DNA of 64,000 bases from Zygnema cylindricum (taxonomy: Eukaryota; Streptophyta; Zygnematophyceae; Zygnematales; Zygnemataceae), in assembly GCA_037447655.1 (NCBI GenBank), contig JBBHKE010001969.1:336441-400440 (forward strand). Direction: 5' to 3'. Positions 34,361 through 44,860 of this stretch are shown here, piece by piece. The notes beneath the pieces are model-generated. The model had not been told where the DNA came from. It searched no databases and saw only the letters and a list, made by a program, of their open reading frames with translations. Each line of letters begins with the position of its first letter. Within the stretch, counting starts at the first letter, position 1. The translations under genes were made by a program, and so were the position numbers.

Positions 34361-35182
34361 TTTTGTTTTTAGAAAACTTTAGTCCTCTCTATGCCTCAGC
34401 TGTGAGGGAGAGAGAGTTGTTCATGACTTAAGCTATTTTTGGTTAAGTTCGGTTCAGTACTTACCGAAATTGGTGTGACAGTGAAGTTTGGAGTTCACGG
34501 TTCATTCACACTTGGGACACGCGTCGTCACTTGAGAGAAATGCGTGAGTATGTCCTCCGTGGACGTACGAAAATTTGGCAGGACCACGAAACTTCGTGAA
34601 GTTAAGTCTACGGTGCCAAATCCTCAAATCGGACGGCTATCAACCGCCGCCAACAAATACTGATGAGGCGTGACTAGATCACTATCACTTGACGAGGCGT
34701 GACTAGATTACCATATCACTTTACGTTGTCTGAACTTCGGTGTAAGAATGTGGTTTATGACATACCTTTAGTACACAGGTATTTTCACAGTATTTGTTGT
34801 GTTAGAATGTTAGATGTACGGCTGGAATGCCTTCGTAGAGCTTAGTGTAGTTTCGGTGTATAGAAGTAGGACTTAGTGAATTTTTGAATCATTAGGAACA
34901 AATGATTTGAAAACTGTACAATCAGTTTTATGTAATTTCATCTCTGCATATCTCCTATATCTGTGAGCGGAATTCATTGAAATTTTGTGTGTGTGTTCCT
35001 TTGTATGTTATCTACACTATGGTAAATTCAGGACCATTGGGGCATTTTTCTGAAAGTTATAGTCTGTCAAAGTTGTTGTTCAGCCATCAGTATTTGTGGA
35101 AGCTTCCTCTTTTGATTTGTTATACGATGACTATTGCTGCATCTTTTTCATCTTCAGTGCCAGCAGTTGTCTCAAAACAACA
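34361..35182 (+). repeat. solo C-type LTR
   Basis: Opens TTTTGTTTTTAG (TGTTG with the G changed) and ends AAAACAACA; no primer site or coding follows, so it is a solo LTR. It holds the GAGG/CCTC hairpin near its start, the gag ATG at 35127 and a tandem GACGAGGCGTGACTAGAT duplication also present in the 3' LTR of element C but not in its 5' LTR. About 56 bp (TATTTGGTAG…) are deleted. Flanks GTTAG and ATTAG may be a decayed target duplication if the end is placed 3 bp later. Confidence 0.88.
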
Positions 35183-35905
35183 ACAATTAGCGATAACAAT
35201 AATTGTTACCTAAATTACACAAACAGTTAGCGATAATAGGATTGTTATCTAACTTACACAAAGTGTTAGCGATAATAGGAATTGTTATCTAAATTACAGA
35301 AATTTTAACGCTAACAAGAATGGTTACCAAACTTACACAAACTGTTTGCGCTAACAAGAAAGGTTTCCTAACTTACACAAACTGTTAGCGATAAGAGGAA
35401 TTGTTACCTAATTTACACAAATTGTTAGCGCTAACAGGAATTGATATCTAACTTACACGAACTTTTAGCGAAAACAAGGTTTGTTACCTAAATTACACAA
35501 ACAGTTAGCAATAACAGGAATTATTATCTAAATTACACAAACTGTTAGTGCTAATAGGAATTGATATGTAACTTACACAAAATGTTAGCGATAACAATAA
35601 TTATTATCTAAATTACACAAACAGTTAGAGATAACAGGAATTGTTACCTAACTTCCACAAATTGTTAGTGCTAACAGGATTTGTTATCTAAATTACACCA
35701 ACTTTCAGGGATAACAAAAATTGTTACCTAAATTACACAAACAATTAGCAATAACAAGATTTGTTGCCTAAAATACACAAAGAGTTAGCGATAACAGGAA
35801 TTGTTACCTCAATTACACAAACTATTAACGATAACATAAATTGTTATCTAAATTACACAAACAATTAGCGATAACAAGAATTGATACCTTAATAAAACAA
35901 ACAAT
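35183..35905 (+). repeat. 40-bp satellite array, fourth block
   Basis: About 18 forward units. The sequence of variant monomers (GATAAGAGGAATTG, TTTACACAAATTGTTAGCGC, TGTTAGTGCTAA) runs in the same order as at 41697-42130, so the two arrays are copies of one segment. Confidence 0.95.
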
Positions 35906-36750
35906 TGTTGTTTTTAGAAAGCTTTAGTCCTCTCTATGTCTCACCTGTGAGAGAGAGAGAGAGCTGTTTATGACTTCAGTTATTTTTGGTTGAGTTTTGT
36001 TCAGTACTTACAAAAATTAGTGTGACAGTGAAGTTGGGAGTTCACGGTTCATTCACACTTGGGACACGTGTCGTCACTTGAGAGAAATGCGTGAGTATGT
36101 CCTCAGTGGACGTACGGAAATTCGGTAGGACCACGGGAATTTTTGAAGTCAGTTCTACGGTGCCAAATCCTCTAATCGGACAGGTGACAGCCGCCGCCAA
36201 CAAATACTAAAGAGGGGTGACTAGATCACTATCACTTTATGTTGTCTGAACTTCAGTGTAAATATTTGGTAGAACAGAATTTTGTCTGTAGTGAATTAGT
36301 TGTTTAGTGTTGAGAATGTGGTTTATGACATACCTTCAACACACAGATATACTTACAGTATTTGTTGTGTTAGAATGTTAGATGTACAGCTAGAATGCCT
36401 CCGTATAGCTTAGTGTAGTTTCGGTGTATAAAAATAGGACTTAGTGACTTTTTGATTCATTAGGAACAAATGATATGAAAGCTATACACTCAGTTTTATG
36501 TAATTTCATATCTGCATATCTCACAGATCTGCGAGCGGAATTCATTGAAATCTTGTGTGTGTGTTTTTTTGTATGTTATCTGCACTACGGTTAAGTCACC
36601 AACATTGGGGTGTTTTTCTAAAAGTTATACGCTATCGAATTTGTTGTACAGCCATCGGTATTTGTGGATGCTTCCTCTTTTTATTTGTTCTACGATGACT
36701 ATTGCTGCATCTTCTTCATCTTTTTTTCCAGCAGTTGTCTTAGAACAACA
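35906..36750 (+). repeat. 5' LTR of element C
   Basis: 845 bp, TGTTGTTTTTAG…TTAGAACAACA. The gag ATG is at 36695, 56 nt before the end. It shares GAAGTTGGGAGTTC, CCTCAGTGGACG and GGGAATTTTTGAAGTC with the 17348 LTR and has a single GGTGACTAGATCAC unit. Confidence 0.92.
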
Positions 36751-36765
36751 GGTCACGGTCCCGCC
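36751..36765 (+). other. primer-binding site of element C (diverged)
   Basis: GGTCACGGTCCCGCC directly after the LTR. It aligns with GGTTATGGGCCC of the other elements with three changes. It still codes Val in frame (EQQVTVPP). Either a mutated half-tRNA site or a different primer. Confidence 0.5.
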
Positions 36766-37445
36766 TTCACAAATTTCTGTCTTTGATGGACGCGAATATC
36801 TGTATTGGGCAGATTTGGTTAAGTCTTACTTCAAGCAAGTGAAACTTATTGATGTGTTAAATGGATCAGTGGCAGAATCTGATGCCAACTTTGATTAAAA
36901 AAATGACCAGGCTTTGCATTTAGTAAAGCTTATGATATCAAAAGAATTGCATATGACATATATTAATGCTACAAAGGCATCAGATTTGTGGGATGCGTTG
37001 AAATCTTCTTCTGTTAAAGCTAGTGACTAGCATGAGATTATAACTGCTGGTTAGATGTATGAGTATAAGTACACAAGTGGTAGCATGGTGGAATACACTA
37101 ATCGGTTTCGAATGTTACTTTCGGAAAATGCATGTTTTGGGGGGACTTTCTCCCCTTATCATCAGGCCATAATTCTCCTATAGGTGCTTCCTAATGAATA
37201 TAAAGGAGCCTCAGATGAAAATGAAAAAATTGTCTAAACCTCTTTGGAATTTGCAAACAGCTATAGAGTTTATCTTGGCAGAAGAGGCTACTCAGGTAGT
37301 TTTAGGATTTGGAAAACTAGCTGCAGCATTTACGGCTCAGTTTCATAGGGAAAGTAGATATCAAGGGAATCAGTTTAATCCTTAGTTTGAGAAATGTGTT
37401 TATTGCTATAACTGATGGTCACTCCTTTAGAGCTTGCCCTTTGTA
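36766..37445 (+). pseudogene. gag region, element C
   Basis: PPSQISVFDGREYLYWADLV, KSYFKQVKLIDVLNGSVAES, then after a stop KNDQALHLVKLMISKELHM, ATKASDLWDALKSS, YKYTSGSMVEYTNRFRMLLS and PNEYKGASD. A +1/-1 change near 37210 disrupts the C-terminal helix region. Knuckle residues CVYC…GHSFRACP are readable in two frames. Confidence 0.86.
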
Positions 37446-37659
37446 TATAAAAGCTCTTTAAACAGGTACCTTTCGGAAAGGATGGAGACACCGTTGACCT
37501 CCCATTTCCTGAAAACCTCCGAATAAATCTGTTGCATTTTCAGCGGAGGATACGGAATTGAAGAAGAAAACGACCAAAGAAACGCCACCTGATGTGATCA
37601 GTTTTCCAAAAACTGATGACAAAGAGTTCTTTACTCTTGCCAAACTCGACATGATGGAA

Positions 37660-38589
37660 GGAGAAAAGGACCTCAGATGGATAATGGATTCCGTCAGCTC
37701 TTCACACATGTGCTCGAACAAGTCTTAGTTTAAGGAGATGTCTTCTATTCCTTTACGTCAGATCTTTTATGCTTGTGGATATGCCGCTGAATCAAATGCT
37801 AAAGGAAACATAGATCTGGATTGTGTGATAGATGGAAAGGTTGTTAAGAGAACTTTGTATGATGTCTTGTATGTTCCAAAGTTCAAGAAAAATCTGTTTT
37901 CTACGTCTGTAGCTGAAAGCAAAGGCTTTGAGGTTCTCCAAAAAAATGGCAAGAAAATTATGAGCAAGAATGTAAGAGTAGCTCTAGTAGGAACTAGAGG
38001 CCCAAACGTTTTGTACCGCATGGACTTGGCTAATAAAATTGATTTTGCGTACTCTAGTGTCCTATGTTATAATGTTTTGTGGCATAAAAGGCTTGGTCAT
38101 GTGCATCATGAGAGACTTACTAAGATGATAAAGCATGACATGTTAGAGGGATTCAAGCTTGGTCAACAAGAGTCTCATGTGTGTGATGGCTTTGCTCTCG
38201 GAAAGCTTCACAAGCTTTGCATATCACAAGTTTCTGATCACGGAGCCACAGATGTTCTTGGTATTATTCACTCTGATGTTTTCGACCCTTCTAAAGTTCC
38301 CTCTCTGGGTGGCAGCTGCTTCTTTGTCACCTTTATAGACGATTACTCCCGGTATAGTGGCATATACTTCATGAAAGAGAAGAGAGAAGTCTTCACTTAC
38401 TTTAAGCACTACAAAATCTGGGCGGAGAAACTTCACGGCAAATCTATTCTTGCTTTGCGGACGGATAATGGTGGAGAGTATGTATCTCATGCCTTTGCTG
38501 ATTTTTTGTAAGAAAATGGGATCTCTCATGAATTTACTTCTCCGTACACACCGGAACAAAATGGTGATGCCGAGAGACTTGATCGGACT
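37660..38589 (+). pseudogene. protease-integrase region, element C
   Basis: RWIMDSVSSSHMCSNKS (aspartic protease site with the DSG/DTG glycine lost), then a 257-codon open stretch: YGYAAESNAKGNIDLD-like pre-integrase, LYVPKFKKNLFSTSVAESK, zinc motif LWHKRLGHVHHERLTKMI…CDGFALGK (second Cys of the CXXC pair is Phe), IHSDVFDPSKVP, FIDDYSRYSGIYFMKEKREV and LRTDNGGEYVSHAFADFL, stop at 38509. The DDE acids are kept but the zinc site is damaged. Confidence 0.92.
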
Positions 38590-39732
38590 TTGACTGAATG
38601 TGCTCGATCTATGATGGCCGATAAAGGTGTGGATCCAAAGTTTTGGGGGGAAGCTTTTCATTGTGCTTCCTACATCAGAAATAGAGTGGAAAACCGAGCT
38701 ATTAAGGGTAAAACATCTTATGAAGTTTGGACACACAGAAAGCCAAATGTCAATCATTTTAGAGTTTTTTGTAGCAAATGTTTTATCTTGGATAATCTTC
38801 CTAATTGGAAGCTTAGTCCAAAATCTGTACCTAGTGTCTTTTTAGGCTATGATGATGAATCTGCAGGTTATAGAGTGTATAATCCTCAGAGAGGATGCCT
38901 TCAAACAGCCAGGAATATTCAGATTAAAGAAGAATGTCAATCTGTTGAAGTTTTTAGCATGGATGCAGCTGAAAGGAATGAGAAAATACAAGAGTATATC
39001 ATTCTTGTGCAAGTACCTTTTACTCCATCCTCTTCTACTTCTTCTACCTCTCTCCCAAATGCCTCTGGGCCGTCTAATACTCCTTCTGGAGCTGCTCCTT
39101 CTGTCGATGCTCCTCCCAATACACGCCTTGTGCGGCAAGCTAGGGAACCAACAGATCCCGCATCAGATTTTCCAAGGGGAAGAAGGCAAAGCAACCGCCT
39201 TCGAGGCCACCGAGTTGAGAGTGCTTTTTCTGCAAGCACAGGGGAGCCGCTTACTATTCATGAAGCTTTTTCCGTTCCTGAAAAGGATCATTGGATCTCG
39301 GCTGTAAATGAAGAGATAAAGTCAATTATGGAAGCCCAAACTTGGGAACTTGTGGAGCTCCCACCTAACCGGAAAGCTATCGGTTGTAAGTGGGTCTTCA
39401 AATTAAAATTGAATCGTGATAATACAATTGGGAGATATAAAGCTACACTGGTTGCTAAGGGATTAAGCCAAAAGGAGGGAATTGAACATGAAGAGACCTT
39501 CTCTCTTATGGTTCACTTTCCTACTGTTAGAGTTTTCCTATCTCTTGCTTCAATACAGGATATGGAAATGCATCAGATGGATGTTAAGACGGCTTTCTTG
39601 CATGGTGATTTGGAGGAAGTAATTTATATGAAGCAACCAGAGATGTATGCAAAAAAAAGGAATGAAAATCTGGTCTGTAAACTGTTGAAGTCCTTGTATG
39701 GTCTGAAACAGGCTCCCAGCGATGGAACCTGA
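38590..39732 (+). pseudogene. integrase end, linker and reverse transcriptase N-terminal part, element C
   Basis: 380 codons: [39 protein letters not shown], a Ser/Pro-rich linker ([20 protein letters not shown]), [20 protein letters not shown], then reverse transcriptase [23 protein letters not shown]-like [20 protein letters not shown] and [15 protein letters not shown] one-base loss after QAPS ends the frame (39730). The largest open fragment in the window. Confidence 0.93.
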
Positions 39733-40184
39733 AATTTTATGAGTTTTTAACAAATCTTCGCTTTACCAAGATCAATTAAGATCACTTAGTCTATTTAATG
39801 CAAGGTGATGATAGAGTGATTAATGTGGCAGTTTATATAGTTGATTTGCTACTGATTAGCAAATCCATGAATGAGATTAATAAAATAAAATCAGCTCTAA
39901 ATTCCCGGTTTGAAATGAAAGACTTGGGTGAGGCTAAGTTTATTCTAGGAATTCAAGTAGATAGAGACAAGAAACAGAAAAAGATTTATTTAACTCAAAA
40001 GGAAGCAATCAAGAACATGTTAGAAAAGTTTGGCATGTCGGAAGCAAAAGAGAGTGCCACTCCTATGGAATTCAAGCAAAAATTGGAGGGCACGGAAACG
40101 GATGGTGGTATTTTGGTTGATGATTTCTTAGATTTAAGGGAGGCGGATTCTATGTCCTCTATTCTCTACAAGCAGATTGTCTGA
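39733..40184 (+). pseudogene. reverse transcriptase C-terminal part, element C
   Basis: INVAVYIVDLLLISKSMNEI (catalytic YVDD is YIVD), ALNSRFEMKDLGEAKFILGI, QVDRDKKQKKIYLTQKEAIK, TPMEFKQKLEGTETDGG. The upstream piece 39733-39797 codes WNLKFYEFL-like residues in another frame. Loss of the first catalytic Asp of the pair should inactivate it. Confidence 0.9.
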
Positions 40185-40796
40185 AACCTCATTTATTTCA
40201 TTAACAGTACGCGTCCCGACATCGCAACAGCGGTTGGAGCCTTGAGCTGAAGCCTGTAAAATCCAAGGAAGTCGGACTATGAGGCAGCAAAGAGAGTTCT
40301 TCGTTATCTTGCAAGAACTCGAAATCTTAGACTCTCTCTCGGTGGAGGGGAAGTAAAGATTCATACATAGAGCGATGCGAGCTACGGAGATATGCCCAGC
40401 CGACGCTCCACCACTGGATACATTTTGAAGATCGGAAGTGGAATTTGTTGCTGGAGCGGCAAACTTCAGAAGGTAACAGCTCACTCTACCATGGAGGCTG
40501 AGTACATGGCTGCCAACTCGCCGGTTAAGGAGTTACTTTGGGTAATGTCTCTTCTTGAAGAGCTTCTCTTTATGCAATTTGGACCAGAGATAGTGTGGTG
40601 TGATAATCAGGCAGCAATTGCTATTGCATCTAATCCCAATCATCACTTTAAGAGTAAGCACATTGACATCAAGCTACATTTTGTAAGAGAAAAGGTGATG
40701 GGAAAAGACTTGAAGTTGAGTTATTTACCGGATGAGAAAATGGTTGCTGATATGATGACAAAACCCTTAACTTCTCCCAAAATTGAAGTTCTGTAG
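40185..40796 (+). pseudogene. RNase H domain, element C
   Basis: After a shift at 40184, NLIYFINSTRPDIATAVGAL and RRVLRYLARTRNL-like residues lead to MPSRRSTTGYILKIGSGICC, WSGKLQKVTAHSTMEAEYMA, ELLFMQFGPEIVWCDNQAAI and SKHIDIKLHFVREKVMGKDL. RNase H acids (MEAEYM, CDNQ) are kept. The frame ends at IEVL-stop because of a late frameshift. Confidence 0.9.
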
Positions 40797-40825
40797 AGAG
40801 GCATGTGACTGAGTGACTAGCATAG

Positions 40826-40843
40826 TCTAAAGCTTTAGGGGAG
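40826..40843 (+). other. polypurine tract of element C
   Basis: TCTAAAGCTTTAGGGGAG directly before the 3' LTR, identical to that of B. Confidence 0.87.
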
Positions 40844-41696
40844 TGTTGTTTTGTAAAAAGCTTTAGTCCTCTCTATGCCTCAACTGTGAGGGAGAGAGAG
40901 TTGTTGAGGACTTAAGCTATTTTTGGTTAAGTTCGATTCAATACCTACCAAAATTAGTGTGACAGTGAAGTTTGAAGTTCACGGTTCATTCACACTTGGG
41001 ACACGCGTCGTCACTTGAGAAAAATGCGTGAGTATGTCCTCCGTGGACGTACGGAAATTCGGCAGGACCAGGGGACTTCGTGAAGTCAATTCTACGGTGC
41101 CAAGTTCTTTAATCAGACGGCTGACAGCCGTCGCCAACAAATACTGACGAGGCGTGACTAGATCACTATCACTTGACAAGGCGTGACTAGATCACTATCA
41201 CTTTACATTGTCTAAACTTCGGTGTAAGTATTTGGTAGAATAGAATTTTGTCTGTAGTGAATGAGTTATTTAGTGTTGGATATGTGGTTTATAACATACC
41301 TTCAGTACACAAGTATACTCACATTAATTGTTGTGTTACAATGTTAGATGTATGGCTGGAATGCCTTTGAACAGCTTAGTGTAGTTTTGGTGTATAGAAG
41401 TAAGACTTAGTGAATTTTTGATTCATTAGGAACAAATGATATGAAAACTGTACACTCAGTTTTATGTAATTTCATTTCTGCATATCTCACAGATCTGCGA
41501 GCGGAATTCATTGAAATCTTGTGTGTGTGTTCCTTTGTATGTTATCTACACTCTGGTAAGTTCAAGACCATTGTGGCGTTTTGAAAATTATAGTCCAATG
41601 CCGTTATTCACCACGTATTTGTGGAAGCTCTCTTTATTCATATACTATGACTAGTACGACTTCACCTCTTCACCGCCATTATTGTCCGTAACTACA
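40844..41696 (+). repeat. 3' LTR of element C
   Basis: 853 bp, TGTTGTTTTGTAAAAAGC…GTAACTACA. It carries the 30-bp duplication TGACTAGATCACTATCACTT (two units about 41153-41204), CTCCGTGGACG and GGGACTTCGTGAAGTC, shared with the solo LTR at 34361 but not with its own 5' LTR. The last ~110 bp are more decayed than the rest. Confidence 0.9.
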
Positions 41697-43625
41697 ACAA
41701 TTAGCGATAAAATAATCATTACCTAAATTACACAAACGAAGCGATAACAGAATTGAACCAAATTACACAAACAATTAGCGATAAAAGGAATTATTATCTA
41801 ACTTACACAAACTGTTAGCGATAATAGGATTTGTTATCTAAAATACAGCAATTGTTAGCGCTAACAAGAATGGTTACCTAACTTACACAAATTGTTAGCG
41901 ATAAGAGGAATTGTTACCTAATTTACACAAATTGTTAGCGCTAAGAGGAATTATTATCTAACTTACCCAAACTAATAGCGATAACAAGAATTGTTACCTA
42001 AATTACACAAACAATTAGCGATAATAGGAATTATTATCTAAATTACACACACTGTTAGTGCTAACAGGAATTGATATCTAACTTACACAAAATGTTAGCG
42101 ATAACAAGAATTGTTTTCTAAATTATACAAACTTTTAGCGATAACAAGAATTGTTACCTAAAATACACAAACAATTAGGAATAAAATAATTGTTACCTAA
42201 ATTACACAAACATTTAGCGATAAGAGGAATTGTTACCTAAATCACACAAACTGTTAGCGATAACATGAATTGTTACCTAAATTACACAAACAGTTAGGGA
42301 TAACACGAATTGTTATCTAAATTACACAAACAATTAGCGATAACAAGAATTCTTACCAAAAATACACAAATAGTTACCGATTAAAGGAATTGTTATCTAA
42401 ATTACACAATTTGTTAGCGATAACAAGAATTGTTACCTAAATTACACACACTGTTAGCCAAAACAAGAATTGTTACCTAAATTACACAAACTGTTAGCGC
42501 TACTAGGAATTGATATCTAACTTACACAAAATGTTAGCGATAACAAGAATTTTTATCTTAATTACACAATCATATAGCGATTAAAATATTTTTTACCTAA
42601 ATTAAAAAAACAGTTAGCGATAACAAAAATTGTTATCTAACTTACACAAACTGTTAGCGGTAACAAGAATGGTTACCTAACTTACAAAAACTGCTAGCAA
42701 TAACAAGAATTGTTACCTAAATTACACAAATTGGTTGCGAAAACAAAAATTGTTACCTAAATTACACAAACAGTTAGCGATAATAGGAATTGTTATCTAA
42801 CTTACACAAACTCTTAGCGATAATAGGATTTGTTATCTAAAATACAGCAATTGTTAGCGCTAACAAGAATGGATACCTAACTTACACAAATTGTTAGCGA
42901 TAAGAGGAATTGTTACCTAATTTACACAAATTGTTAGCGCTAAGAGGAATTTTTATCTAACTTACCCAAACTGTTAGCGATAACAAGAATTTTTACCTAA
43001 ATTACACAAACAAATAGCAATAACAAAAATTGTTACCTAAATTAAAGAAACAATTAGCGATAACAAGAATTGGTACCTAAATTACACAAAGAATTAGCGA
43101 TAATAGGCATTTTTACCTAAATTACACAAATTGTTAGCGATAACAGGAACTGTAATCTAAATTACACAAACTGTTAGCGATCATAGGAATTCAAATCTAA
43201 TTAACACAAACTGTTAACGATAACAAGAATTGCTACCTAAATTATACAAACAATTAGCGATAACAAGGATTGTTTCCTAAATTACACAAACAATTAGCGA
43301 CAACAAAAATTGTAACCTAAATTACACAAACAATTAGCGACAACAAAAATTGTTACCTAAATTACACGAACAGTTAGCGATAACATGAATTGTTATCTAA
43401 ATTACACAAACTATTAGCGGTAACAATAATTGTTATCTAACTTACACAAACTTTTAGCGATAATAGGAATTGTTAACTAAATTACTCAAAAAATTAGCGA
43501 TAAAAAGAATTCTTATCTAACTTACACAAACAATTAGCGATAACAAGAATTGTTACGTAAATTAGACGAACAATTAGCGATAACAAGAATTGTCACCTAA
43601 ATTACACAAACAATTAGCGATTACC
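41697..43625 (+). repeat. 40-bp satellite array, fifth block with a ~1-kb higher-order repeat
   Basis: Forward orientation. The variant AAATACAGCAATTGTTAGCG occurs at about 41840 and again at 42839, 1.0 kb apart, each followed by the same variant order (AAGAATGG, GATAAGAGGAATTG, TTTACACAAATTG, CTAAGAGG). The first ~450 bp also parallel 35183-35640. GCGCTAAC units are present. The block ends at the truncated LTR of D. Confidence 0.95.
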
Positions 43626-43758
43626 TCACAAGGGTGAGAGTGGTCTGAATATTTCTGTGCCTGGGCGTTGCTTATTCAGCGGTCAGCATGAAAATGTTAT
43701 CCTAGAGGCTTTACATAGGCTGCTCATTCTCAGGGTCTATGGAGACCACAGAATTGTA
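43626..43758 (+). repeat. 5' LTR of element D, last ~133 bp
   Basis: CTCACAAGGGTGAGAGTGG…GAATTGTA before the primer site. It parallels the right part of block X (CACAAGGGTG, GTGCC, GGG). ATG at 43739 (METTEL) begins gag inside the LTR, followed by a TAG at 43757 that is probably a C-to-T change of the terminal CA. Confidence 0.78.
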
Positions 43759-43770
43759 GGTTATGGGCCC
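43759..43770 (+). other. primer-binding site of element D
   Basis: GGTTATGGGCCC: exact complement of GGGCCCATAACC in the anticodon arm of initiator tRNA-Met. Read in the gag frame as Val-Met-Gly-Pro. Confidence 0.82.
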
Positions 43771-44755
43771 ACCCTCTAGGGTGCCCAAATTTGATGGATC
43801 AGACTTTCTTTATTGGGAAATGATGATGGAGGGAGAACTATTTGAGAAATACCTATGGGGCATAGTGTCCGGACAAGTTTGATGCCCACCTCCACCTGGG
43901 TTTGGAGGAACGTGTTTTTTTGGCACCTCCGCCTCTACAGTAGGTAGAACAACTGCTACTATCATTGAGGATGAAGACGAGGAAGGAGAGGAGATTGTCA
44001 TGGAAGGAGAAATGGGAGGAGTTGCAACTCAAGTGACACCATTGGCGAAGGCGATACCGACAGCACCACCACTAACAACAGCGACAAGGGATCAGATTGA
44101 AAGATCGGAGTATGAAAAGTGGAACTTCAAAGACAAGGTTGCTAAGCTTTAAATTCTTAAAAGTGTAGCAAAGGGTATTGCCATTTCCCTTATGCACATC
44201 AAATCTTCATCTCAGATTTGGATATCACTAGTTAACAAATATAAGAGTAGATCATTGCAGCAACAACTGTTTGCAGAAAACAAGATTGCAACTTATACTT
44301 ATAAGGGAGGAAGCATGAATAATTATTGCAATGATTTAGGAGCATTATTTGGAGAGCTAGCGAGTGCAGGTTACTCATGGTCTGAGAGACAAAGATTGAA
44401 CACATTAATGATGAAACTACCTGAAGAGTATGAGAATATCATTAATCGATTGCAAGACATAGGAGATAGCAATTGGAATTGGGATGACACAGTAGGAATG
44501 AATTTAGTGAAAGAAAGCACCATAGAGCTTAGGAGAGGGAGTCCAAGTGTTCAAGCATTGTCTGCAAGAGCTCATTGGCGGAAGCGTGATGGGGAGAGAG
44601 GGAAATATCCCTATCGAAACTTTGGAGGAAGAGGACAAGGAGGTGGCTGATTTGATAGACAAGGGAGAGGAACTTCTCGAGGAGGATTATGTCACTTCTG
44701 CAAGAAACCGGGACACTATATGGCAAATTGTGGCAAACTTGCAGATCTTTGACTA
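43771..44755 (+). pseudogene. gag region, element D
   Basis: SRVPKFDGSDFLYWEMMMEG, a stop near 43880, then an unusual segment with EDEDEEGEEIVMEGEMGG and a Pro/Thr/Ala run (43960-44090), YEKWNFKDKVAKL, a stop, and canonical gag: SSSQIWISLVNKYKSRSLQQ, YTYKGGSMNNYCNDLGALFG, RLNTLMMKLPEEYENIINRL. Gly/Arg-rich spacer and CX2CX4HX4C knuckle at about 44690-44735. The acidic insert is absent from A-C. Confidence 0.86.
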
Positions 44756-44860
44756 AAAGATGGGCAAGGGAACTCAAAAAATGACGGAAAGAAAAAGGCT
44801 TTCCTAACTGAAGTTCATGATGAGCAAGAGAACGAAGAAACCGAACAGGAAGAGGAGCTT

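Larger units (their letters stand above)
36695..40796 (+). pseudogene. gag-pol polyprotein of copia element C (pseudogene)
   Basis: From the LTR ATG (MTIAASSSSFFPAVVLEQ) to a stop after IEVL; a +1 shift there hides the expected KFCREACD end. Gag has stops at 36896, 37028, 37052 and 37181; its knuckle (about 37395-37440) is split by a frameshift. The protease site reads MDSVSS (Gly lost). Integrase keeps HKRLGH, IHSDVF, RTDNGGEY and [11 protein letters not shown], so the DDE residues are present, with a stop at 38509. Reverse transcriptase has YIVD in place of YVDD, which should abolish catalysis. It holds the longest open pol stretches of the window. Confidence 0.93.
35906..41696 (+). mobile_element. 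Copia-type LTR retrotransposon C (complete layout, decayed)
   Basis: 5' LTR, primer site, gag, protease, integrase, reverse transcriptase, RNase H, polypurine tract, 3' LTR, with identical 5-bp flanks ACAAT (35901-35905 and 41697-41701). The family is distinct from A/B but related in proteins. The two LTRs belong to different subtypes: the 5' copy groups with 17348-18132 and the 3' copy with the solo LTR at 34361. Since ACAAT is frequent in the satellite, matching flanks are weak proof of a single insertion. Confidence 0.94.

Noticed and set aside
38224-38757. 177-codon minus-strand frame inside element C
   Set aside because: Antisense shadow of integrase; the + frame has full integrase motifs.
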